Shown here piece by piece: positions 19,304 to 26,915 of a stretch of DNA of 64,000 nucleotides (position 1 is its first letter; each line of letters opens with the position of its first letter). This DNA comes from an uncultured Lachnoclostridium sp. (lineage in GTDB: Bacteria; Bacillota; Clostridia; Lachnospirales; Lachnospiraceae). Below the pieces are notes generated by a model. The model searched no databases and was not told where the DNA came from. It saw only the letters and a program-made list of their open reading frames with translations. Location of the stretch: assembly GCA_946402335.1 (NCBI GenBank), contig CAMIWE010000001.1, forward strand, positions 106,775 to 170,774, given 5' to 3'. The translations under genes and the position numbers were made by a program.

Positions 19304-20404
19304 TCAATATGCTCCTTCCTTCACCTTCACAATGACCGGTTCCCCGCCGGCCGGAGCCCAGATGTTGCTTACCTCCGGCTCCATTACGCGAATCGCAGCT
19401 TCTTCGCTTGCGATATAAACCTTGTCGTCCTTCTCGCCGACAACCATCGACCTTAACTTCAGACGATCGTTTAAGGCCATCAGGCCGCCGTCAAATCCGA
19501 GAACGATGGAAAATGGTCCGGTGACCAGAAGACTCGGGAACACGGTACGCAGAAACTGCAGCTTTTCTTTTTCATAAGCGTCCGATTTGCCTTCAATGGT
19601 GCTCCAGAACGGCGCCGCGATGACGTTGGCCGCTTCGGTAAGCGTCAGCCCCTGCACGCGAAGCAGGTAGTCAAGAATATAGGTAATAACCTCGGTATCG
19701 GTCTGGAGGTTACATTTGTATCCGAACATTTCAATGAAACGGCGGTTGGCATCGTATGACGAAATCTCGCCGTTGTGGACAACCGAATAATCAAGGAGCG
19801 TGAACGGATGCGCGCCGCCCCACCAGCCGGGGGTGTTGGTCGGATAACGTCCGTGGGCAGTCCAGCAATATCCTTCGTACTCATCGAGGCGGTAGAACCG
19901 GCCGACATCCTCCGGGAATCCGACGGCCTTGAACGTACCCATGTTCTTGCCGCTTGAGAAGACGTACGCGCCTTTCATTTCCGTATTGATCCTCATGACG
20001 GTGCGCGCCACGAATTCCTTCTCGTCCAGCTGCAGACTCGCAAGCACAGATTTGAGCGGTGTCACAAAATAGCGCCAGATGATCGGCTCATCCGTAATCT
20101 CCGGAATCTTTCTGGTAGGAATCAGCTCTCCTTTGACAACTTCAAAGTGCTCTTTCAGGAATGCTTCGCAGGCCTTTCTGGTATCCCGGCAGTCGAAGAA
20201 CAGGTGCAGCGCGTAGTAGTCTTTGTATTCCGGATAAATCCCGTATCCGGCAAAGCCGCCGCCAAGACCGTTGCTGCGGTCATGCATCGGCTTCATCGAC
20301 TCAATGATGGCCTGCCCGCTCATCTTTTTTCCTTCTTTTGAGATTACTGCGGCGATTGCACATCCGGACGGAATCCGGATCTCGCCTTCCTTATACACTG
20401 CCAT
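19304..20404 (-). CDS. Class II glutamine amidotransferase (glutamate synthase GATase module)
   Basis: Internal CAIAAVISKEGKK N-terminus; YCWTAHGRYPTNTPGWWGGAHPFTLLDYSVVHNGEISSYDANRRFIE. Confidence 0.88.
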   Translation of the reverse strand: MAVYKEGEIRIPSGCAIAAVISKEGKKMSGQAIIESMKPMHDRSNGLGGGFAGYGIYPEYKDYYALHLFFDCRDTRKACEAFLKEHFEVVKGELIPTRKIPEITDEPIIWRYFVTPLKSVLASLQLDEKEFVARTVMRINTEMKGAYVFSSGKNMGTFKAVGFPEDVGRFYRLDEYEGYCWTAHGRYPTNTPGWWGGAHPFTLLDYSVVHNGEISSYDANRRFIEMFGYKCNLQTDTEVITYILDYLLRVQGLTLTEAANVIAAPFWSTIEGKSDAYEKEKLQFLRTVFPSLLVTGPFSIVLGFDGGLMALNDRLKLRSMVVGEKDDKVYIASEEAAIRVMEPEVSNIWAPAGGEPVIVKVKEGAY

Positions 20405-20431
20405 GGTACCGTCCCTCCTTTAGATAACACA

Positions 20432-20483
20432 CAAAAAAAGAAGGCGCCACTTCCGTATCGAATGATACGAAAATGAACGCCTT
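20432..20483 (-). terminator. Leader terminator upstream of the glutamate synthase operon
   Basis: RNA AAGGCGUU(C)AUUUUCGUAUC-AUUC-GAUACGGAAGUGGCGCCUU with a single bulge, then CUUUUUUU. Confidence 0.88.
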
Positions 20484-20492
20484 TGCTCATTT
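20471..20492 (-). promoter_or_regulatory. Candidate ANTAR-target antiterminator hairpin (AnnGnn hexaloop)
   Basis: AAAUGAGC[AAAGGC]GUUCAUUU, 8-bp stem, hexaloop A1/G4; overlaps the 5' arm of the terminator at 20432-20483, so the two are mutually exclusive. Confidence 0.75.
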
Positions 20493-20498
20493 ACCCGC

Positions 20499-20527
20499 AT
20501 TGTAATGTCTTGTTTTGCATTTGTCAA
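20499..20527 (-). promoter_or_regulatory. Sigma-70/SigA-type promoter for the glutamate synthase operon
   Basis: TTGACA, 17-nt spacer, TACAAT; predicted start abuts the antiterminator hairpin. Confidence 0.8.
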
Positions 20528-20611
20528 GCACTTTTTTGGGCACTGTCCTTCGTTTCTCATCTATATGCTAATTCTCATCGATATGAGTCTTACACACACA
20601 ACAAATCTGAT

Positions 20612-22786
20612 TCATCCTTTTCCGCCACAATTATTTTTTCCCCGAAGATTTGGGTTACTGATAGATCCTTTAAGAAAACTATCTTTCGATTTATGCATTA
20701 CTATCGTCCCATCTTCGAATTGTACATCTACATCATTAGCGGTCTTATATGAAATAACGGTCGCTGTCATTCCGCAATTCATCATTTTTGTTGTTCCTGT
20801 TATGTCTGTCTTTTTGAGATTAGGTACATTAGGGTTTTTAATCTCTCCTCGATCAAAAGAATTCTTTGATTTATTATCAACTCTTGTACCATCCTCGAAC
20901 CGCACGCTGATGTTAGAATAAGTCTTATACTCGATGATAGTGGCTTTCATCCCATTTTTCATGACCTTTGTTTCGCCGAGATGACTCATTCTCCTACGTG
21001 AATACCCAGATCCCAATCTCGGATGAGCAATATTACCAAGCAAGAATTGATTCTTTGTGCGATTCAATACTTTTGTTCCGTCTTCAAATTGCACATCTAT
21101 ATCTTCTGCACTTCGGAACGCAACAACTACAGCATCGATCCCACAGTTCATTTTCTTTTTTTCACCTAGGATACTCGCTTCCAAAGTTTTCCCATAATAC
21201 TTTCCTATTTTGGGATTTGAAATAGAACCACTGAAAAATGAATACTTTGTTCGATGTTCAACAATTGTACCATCCTCAAACTGTACATCTATATCATTCA
21301 TCGCCCTAGCGGCTATAATAGTAGCTCTCATTCGGCAATTCATTTCTTTTGTTTCTCCAATCAATGAATCCGGTCCCTTCTTTACGGCAGACAAAACCTC
21401 TAAATCTTTGACGGAGTGCTCTACCGCTTTAACCTTTTCAATCAGAATGTCATCAATTTCAACAGACGTATTTACTCCTAAGCTTTCAAGGATTTTCTGT
21501 ATAACAACTTCAAGCTCCGAAATTAATCCAACATATTCGCCTTGAATGCTTTGATGCTCCAGTTGATAGTTTTCATGTTTTGGAGAGAGGTGAATGACTG
21601 CTCCGCGTTCCAATACAGTGATCAGTTTCCTTATCTGCTCCCTCTTTTCAATCAGATTTGCCTTAACAATACTTCTAGAAGTTTCTTCACCATGCCATGC
21701 TGCTCCATCATATTCTATTCCAATCTTCAGGGATGGAATCCAGATATCTATTTCAAGATTAGTATTCGTTTCCGGATTTTTAAGCCACCTTGGACGATAT
21801 GTCCTTTTCGCATCTGGAAAACTTTTATTCACAAAGTAATATATCAACTGTTCCGGAAGAGACCGGGTTAACACATTTGGATTAGCAATCATTCCACGAG
21901 AGAAGTTCACTCTGGTTTTGTGTTCAACAATTGTACCATCCTCAAATTGAACATCGATATCCTGTGCTCTTCTGTCAGCAATAACTGTGCAGCGCATACC
22001 ACAGTTCATCATTTTTTTCTCACCCACTATTTTCTTTCTTGTCTGATCATATGGATCCACATTGGGGTGGGCAACTCTTCCCTCAAGGAAACTTGTACGG
22101 CTTTTATGTAATACAACTACACCGTCTTCAAACTTTAAGTCAACATCATTACTGTTGTGATAAGCAATACAAGTTGCTTCAAGTCCATTCTTCATACGAA
22201 TGGTTTTTCCAACAATATACGTAGGATTATAATTGGGGTTTTTTATTTCTCCGGTTCGAAAATTACTTCTTGTTTTCCCTGTAACAATTGTCCCATCTTC
22301 AAATTGTACAGATATGCAGGTGGATCCTTTATCTTCAATCACGGTCGCAAACATTCCACAACCCATTTGCCGCTTATGTCCCAAAATGCTAGAATTAAAT
22401 GCCCTTTTTTTATGTGTAGCATATGTCCTTCCCAATTTGGGAGAGGCTATATTCCCTCTAAGAAAATCGCAGCGATAACGATTAAGTACGATTTCGCCAT
22501 CCTCAAATTTTACATCAATATCGTCATTTCCTCTATCAGCAATTACTGTTGCCTTTAACCCGCAATTCATAACTCTCGTTTGTCCGAGAATACTTTTTTT
22601 TCGCATAAGGCTTTTATCTACGGAGGGATTCCATATTTTCCCCGAGAGAAATGTTGCTCTAGCTTTATGCTTGACAACTGTACCATCAGCAAATTCTATA
22701 TCAATATCCTTGCTTCCTCGGTCAGCTATCACCTTAGCTTCCATCCCACAGGTCATCATTTTTGTTGTTCCCAATAAATTTCCCAT
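20612..22786 (-). CDS. Repeat/nuclease/repeat protein: 5 N-terminal and 4 C-terminal copies of a roughly 60-aa FEDG repeat around a Vsr/DUF559-like endonuclease domain
   Basis: Repeats of MNCGMxATVIADRxxxDIDVQFEDGTIVxHKxRxxFxxGxIxNPN; central LPEQLIYYF...LEIDIWIPSLKIGIEYDGAAWHGEE. ATG 22786 has GAGGAAA RBS (track ORF starts at 22801). Confidence 0.85.
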   Translation of the reverse strand: MGNLLGTTKMMTCGMEAKVIADRGSKDIDIEFADGTVVKHKARATFLSGKIWNPSVDKSLMRKKSILGQTRVMNCGLKATVIADRGNDDIDVKFEDGEIVLNRYRCDFLRGNIASPKLGRTYATHKKRAFNSSILGHKRQMGCGMFATVIEDKGSTCISVQFEDGTIVTGKTRSNFRTGEIKNPNYNPTYIVGKTIRMKNGLEATCIAYHNSNDVDLKFEDGVVVLHKSRTSFLEGRVAHPNVDPYDQTRKKIVGEKKMMNCGMRCTVIADRRAQDIDVQFEDGTIVEHKTRVNFSRGMIANPNVLTRSLPEQLIYYFVNKSFPDAKRTYRPRWLKNPETNTNLEIDIWIPSLKIGIEYDGAAWHGEETSRSIVKANLIEKREQIRKLITVLERGAVIHLSPKHENYQLEHQSIQGEYVGLISELEVVIQKILESLGVNTSVEIDDILIEKVKAVEHSVKDLEVLSAVKKGPDSLIGETKEMNCRMRATIIAARAMNDIDVQFEDGTIVEHRTKYSFFSGSISNPKIGKYYGKTLEASILGEKKKMNCGIDAVVVAFRSAEDIDVQFEDGTKVLNRTKNQFLLGNIAHPRLGSGYSRRRMSHLGETKVMKNGMKATIIEYKTYSNISVRFEDGTRVDNKSKNSFDRGEIKNPNVPNLKKTDITGTTKMMNCGMTATVISYKTANDVDVQFEDGTIVMHKSKDSFLKGSISNPNLRGKNNCGGKG
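21467..21862 (-). other. Predicted PD-(D/E)XK/Vsr-like nuclease domain within the repeat protein
   Basis: E...D-I-x-IP-x-x-K-I-x-I-E-Y-D-G-x-x-W-H signature. Confidence 0.65.
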
Positions 22787-23062
22787 TATGCATTTCCTCA
22801 TGTGCGCATACGATCAGATTAATTGAATGCCAGCCTATGACCGAATCCTTTTCAGTAAAGCCTCCTGTAAAACCTCGAAAATGCTGATTTTTCATTCAAT
22901 GGCAACTTCATTCAAGCCTGCAGGAATTGAAAGAGTTTTTTCGAACACATTTTTCAAATTCCCTTTTCGATTATTCATCAACATCAACTGACGCAAGTGT
23001 TACATATGCCTTTCCGGCTTCAACACCCAATTCTTCTGCAAATCTCGCCTGAGCTATTCTGT

Positions 23063-24367
23063 TTATCGTTGATGGTTTACCAACTCCTCGATAGTAAGCG
23101 CCGCCGCATACAGACGGAATTCGTCGGTTCCGTAAAGGATGACCGCCTGTCTGACACCGTTTGCATCCTTTTGGTCAAATGCAACCGTGACCGTCGGGAG
23201 GCTGCAAAAATGCATGATACTGGTCGGTCCGGACATCAGTACGGCATCGTATCCCGAAAGCTCGTCCCTCGTAACCCGGATGGCTTTCTCCCGGTCCTCC
23301 ATTGCCTTACAGTACTCTTCATCCCAGAACAAACCGGACTTCACATCAAGAGCGCCGCGAAGGAAATCGTCTCCGTACTTCAGCATCGTTTCGGGATTGG
23401 CTTCGTAGTATTCCGTAATCTCCTTAAGCGTCTTAAAACGTGCTGCGCTCTTACTAAGATATTCCTCAAGCGAGTTTTTAAACTCCCCTTTCATAATCGT
23501 GGCAACCTGCAGAGCCGGCGGCTCATTGACTTCCCCGACCTGCGCGCCGCTCTTTTTAAGAATTTCTATCAGTTCTTTATGGAATGCTTTCTTTTCGTCG
23601 TCAAATGCTTCCCCGTTGGCAATATTCACCCCAAAACGAAGCTCTGCGGGCGCAACCGGTTTGATTTCGGGAAGCGGTTCATCCCGCATTGCGGAGTAGA
23701 GCCGGAGTGTGTCCGTCATGTTCATGGCCATGGCGCCGGCGCTGTCAAGCGTCTTTGAAATCGGAACGATTCCTTCCTGCGACAAAGCGCCTGCCGGCGG
23801 CTTTAACCCGCAGATGCCGTTCCCCCATGCGCATGCTGTTACGGAATGACAGGTATCGGTCCCGACTGCCATCGGAACAATCCCGGCTGCAACGGCAACG
23901 GCCGAGCCGGTTGAAGAACCGAGCGGATCCAGGTCCGGCCTTACCGCATGTTTCACCTGCCCGCCGCGCGAGCTGTAACCGTTCGGCATCTTCGTTGATA
24001 CGTAATTGGCAAATTCCGTCATGTTCGTCTTTCCGATGATAAAGGCGCCGTTTCTTTTGAGATTCCGGATAACCGGCGCATCCTCTTTTGCGAGGTTATC
24101 ATTAAGCGCAAGGCTTCCGGCCGTCGTATGAAAGCCTTTGACTTCTATATTGTCCTTAACAAGAACCGGGGCGCCGGCAAGCGGCAGGGTTTCGCCACAA
24201 TCCGCCGGCATTCCTTCCGCGGCCTGACCTGACTCAACCGGTTCTTTTTCCGCGGCCTGCCCCGCAACCGGATCCCCGTCTGCTATCTCATAAAGCTCGG
24301 CGATGCAGTTCAAACCATCCCTTCCGCCAATCTCTTTTGCTTTTTGTAATGCTTCCGCTATCGTCAT
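23063..24367 (-). CDS. Amidase signature family protein
   Basis: PVLVKDNIEVKG, DPLGSSTGSAVAVAAGIVPMAVGTDTCHSVTACAWGNGICGLKPP Ser-cis-Ser-Lys context. Confidence 0.9.
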   Translation of the reverse strand: MTIAEALQKAKEIGGRDGLNCIAELYEIADGDPVAGQAAEKEPVESGQAAEGMPADCGETLPLAGAPVLVKDNIEVKGFHTTAGSLALNDNLAKEDAPVIRNLKRNGAFIIGKTNMTEFANYVSTKMPNGYSSRGGQVKHAVRPDLDPLGSSTGSAVAVAAGIVPMAVGTDTCHSVTACAWGNGICGLKPPAGALSQEGIVPISKTLDSAGAMAMNMTDTLRLYSAMRDEPLPEIKPVAPAELRFGVNIANGEAFDDEKKAFHKELIEILKKSGAQVGEVNEPPALQVATIMKGEFKNSLEEYLSKSAARFKTLKEITEYYEANPETMLKYGDDFLRGALDVKSGLFWDEEYCKAMEDREKAIRVTRDELSGYDAVLMSGPTSIMHFCSLPTVTVAFDQKDANGVRQAVILYGTDEFRLYAAALTIEELVNHQR

Positions 24368-24525
24368 AATAACCGTCCCCCTTTTCTGTTATAAATACTA
24401 TCATATAATGCCCGATCGCCGCAACCCGGACCGGGAACATCGGCGGGCCGTATCCCGAGAATCGCATTCCTTCCCCCGTACAGGTCTGCCGGAAAATGTG
24501 ATGAAAAATTTTTTCAAAAAGGGTA

Positions 24526-24554
24526 TTGACAATCCGTCCCGGCGGGTGTATAAC
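24526..24554 (+). promoter_or_regulatory. SigA-type promoter of glnN
   Basis: TTGACA (24526-24531), 17-nt spacer, TATAAC (24549-24554). Confidence 0.85.
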
Positions 24555-24564
24555 AGGCACATGA

Positions 24565-24582
24565 AAAGGCAACGGCGTCTTT
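24565..24582 (+). promoter_or_regulatory. Candidate ANTAR-target antiterminator hairpin, copy 1
   Basis: AAAGGC[AACGGC]GUCUUU, hexaloop A1/G4; overlaps terminator 1. Confidence 0.75.
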
Positions 24583-24614
24583 GAGCAACAGGCTCAGAGG
24601 CGCATTTTCTTTTT
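24575..24614 (+). terminator. glnN leader terminator 1
   Basis: GCGUCUUUGAGC-AACAG-GCUCAGAGGCGC (12 bp) then AUUUUCUUUUU. Confidence 0.85.
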
Positions 24615-24659
24615 CGCGGGGCATCCGCATGAATCAAAAAACAACAGTATAGAATTTCG

Positions 24660-24679
24660 GAAAGGCAACGGCGTCTTTC
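24660..24679 (+). promoter_or_regulatory. Candidate ANTAR-target antiterminator hairpin, copy 2
   Basis: GAAAGGC[AACGGC]GUCUUUC, identical hexaloop; overlaps terminator 2. Confidence 0.75.
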
Positions 24680-24711
24680 ATGTCAACGGCATGAGAGGCG
24701 CTTTCTTTATT
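24671..24711 (+). terminator. glnN leader terminator 2
   Basis: GCGUCUUUCAUG-UCAACGG-CAUGAGAGGCGC (12 bp) then UUUCUUUAU. Confidence 0.8.
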
Positions 24712-24735
24712 TCCGAATATGAAAGGAGACGTACG

Positions 24736-26841
24736 ATGGAAACAACGAAGAAGATTTCGGATTACTTCGGAAGTAATGTATTTGACGACAGAGTAATGAA
24801 GGCCACGCTTTCCGCAAAGGTTTATTCTTCTCTGCGCCGCACGATTGATGAGGGCGCCGAGCTGGATATCCGGGTTGCCAATGCCGTGGCAGAGGCAATG
24901 AAGGCCTGGGCGGTTGCTAAGGGCGCTACCCATTACACCCATTGGTTCCAGCCTCTTACCGGTATTACCGCAGAAAAGCATGACAGCTTTATCTCCCCGT
25001 CTCCGGACGGCGGCGTAATCATGGAGTTCTCCGGCAAAGAGCTGATCAAGGGCGAGCCGGATGCATCCTCCTTCCCCTCCGGCGGTCTTCGCGCCACCTT
25101 CGAAGCGAGAGGATATACCGCTTGGGATCCTACCTCGTACGCTTTTATAAAAGGAAACACCCTTTGCATTCCCACCGCTTTCTGTTCTTACGGCGGACAT
25201 GCACTGGATAAGAAAACCCCGCTGCTTCGTTCGATGGAAGCATTGAACAAGCAGGCACTCCGGATCCTCCGCCTGTTCGGAAACGACACCGCACGCTGCG
25301 TTCGTTCCTCCGTCGGACCGGAGCAGGAATACTTCCTTATTACGAAGGAAATGTTTGAAGCAAGACCGGACCTCCGCTTCTGCGGCCGTACCCTCGTAGG
25401 TGCCCGCCCGCAGAAAGGACAGGAAATGGACGACCATTACTTCGGCGTTATCAAGCCCCGCGTTGCGGCTTACATGGCGGATTTGAATGAAGAACTCTGG
25501 AAGCTCGGCATCCTCGCAAAGACGGAGCACAACGAAGTTGCTCCCGCACAGCACGAGCTCGCACCGATCTATACGACGACCAACATCGCTACCGATCACA
25601 ACCAGCTGATGATGGAGATCATGCAGAAGGTTGCCGCAAAGCACGGTCTTGTATGTCTCTTACACGAGAAGCCCTTCGCCGGCGTAAACGGTTCCGGTAA
25701 GCATAACAACTGGTCCATCGCTACCGACAGCGGCCAGAACCTTCTCTCTCCCGGAGAGACCCCTTACGAAAATGCACAGTTCCTGTTGTTCCTGTGTGCC
25801 GTGATCAAAGCGGTTGACGATTACCAGGATCTGTTGAGACTTTCCGTTGCAACGGCCGGTAACGACCACCGTCTCGGCGCTAACGAGGCACCGCCCGCCG
25901 TTATCTCGATGTTCCTCGGCGACGAGCTGAACGCCGTTCTTCAGGCCATCGAAAACGATACCCCTTACCAGGGCGCAGCGAAGCAGACGATGAAGCTCGG
26001 CGTAGACGTATTGCCGCAGTTCAACCGTGACACGACCGACCGTAACCGTACGTCACCGTTCGCATTTACCGGAAACAAGTTTGAATTCCGTATGCTCGGT
26101 TCTTCAAACAGCATCGCCTGTGCAAACATCATGCTGAACAGTGCCGTTGCGGAATCCCTGAAGATTTACGCAGACCGCCTCGAGGGCGCTGCCGATTTCG
26201 AAACCGCGCTGCATGACATGATCAAGAAGACAATCAAGGATCATAAGCGCATCATCTTCAACGGCAACGGTTATGACGAAGCCTGGATCAAGGAAGCAAC
26301 CGAGGTCCGCGGCCTTTCCAACTACCGTACTACGGCAGACTGCATGCCGCATCTTATGGATAAGAAAAATGTGGACATGCTTACCTCTCACGGCGTATTT
26401 ACCGTTGAGGAGTTAAAGTCCCGTACCGAGATCATGCTTGAGAACTATTGCAAGACCGTTACGATCGAAGCCAATACGATGATCAACATGACCAAGACGC
26501 AGATTGCTCCGGCAGTCGCACATTATGCTTCGGATCTCGCCAGAGACGTTTCCGCAAGAAAAGCGGTTGACGATTCTCTTCCGTGCACAAGAGACCGCAA
26601 GCTGATTGCCCGCCTCTCCGCACTCGCCGATACGATCGACGCCCGGACCGAAGTGCTTGAGCAGGCTATGACCGCTCTCAGCGGTGCGGAAGACGTTGTT
26701 TCCGAATCCGTTCTGATCCGCGACCGCGTACTTGTCGCAATGAGCGAACTCCGTATCGCCTGCGACGAAGCTGAAACGATTACCGCCAAGTCCTACTGGC
26801 CTTACCCGACTTACGGCGACATCCTGTTCAGCGTAAAATAA
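24736..26841 (+). CDS. glnN: Type III glutamine synthetase
   Basis: About 700 aa; [81 protein letters not shown]. Confidence 0.95.
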   Translation: METTKKISDYFGSNVFDDRVMKATLSAKVYSSLRRTIDEGAELDIRVANAVAEAMKAWAVAKGATHYTHWFQPLTGITAEKHDSFISPSPDGGVIMEFSGKELIKGEPDASSFPSGGLRATFEARGYTAWDPTSYAFIKGNTLCIPTAFCSYGGHALDKKTPLLRSMEALNKQALRILRLFGNDTARCVRSSVGPEQEYFLITKEMFEARPDLRFCGRTLVGARPQKGQEMDDHYFGVIKPRVAAYMADLNEELWKLGILAKTEHNEVAPAQHELAPIYTTTNIATDHNQLMMEIMQKVAAKHGLVCLLHEKPFAGVNGSGKHNNWSIATDSGQNLLSPGETPYENAQFLLFLCAVIKAVDDYQDLLRLSVATAGNDHRLGANEAPPAVISMFLGDELNAVLQAIENDTPYQGAAKQTMKLGVDVLPQFNRDTTDRNRTSPFAFTGNKFEFRMLGSSNSIACANIMLNSAVAESLKIYADRLEGAADFETALHDMIKKTIKDHKRIIFNGNGYDEAWIKEATEVRGLSNYRTTADCMPHLMDKKNVDMLTSHGVFTVEELKSRTEIMLENYCKTVTIEANTMINMTKTQIAPAVAHYASDLARDVSARKAVDDSLPCTRDRKLIARLSALADTIDARTEVLEQAMTALSGAEDVVSESVLIRDRVLVAMSELRIACDEAETITAKSYWPYPTYGDILFSVK

Positions 26842-26915
26842 TCCATCCCCCTACCGGTGCGGGTTTGCACTCCGATTGGCCCGCACCGGAATAATTAAAA
26901 AGGAGGTGCATTGTT

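Noticed and set aside
20612-22786. CRISPR-like or DNA tandem repeat array in the AT-rich island
   Set aside because: The repetition is at protein level (roughly 60-aa degenerate units) in one continuous ORF; DNA units are divergent and there are no spacers.
20510-23060. Insertion sequence or prophage explaining the AT-rich island
   Set aside because: No transposase, integrase, terminal inverted repeats or target duplication recognised; only one coding sequence.
24555-24715. Glutamine riboswitch (glnA RNA) before glnN
   Set aside because: The repeated elements are simple hexaloop hairpins overlapping terminators, not the three-stem junction of the glutamine aptamer.
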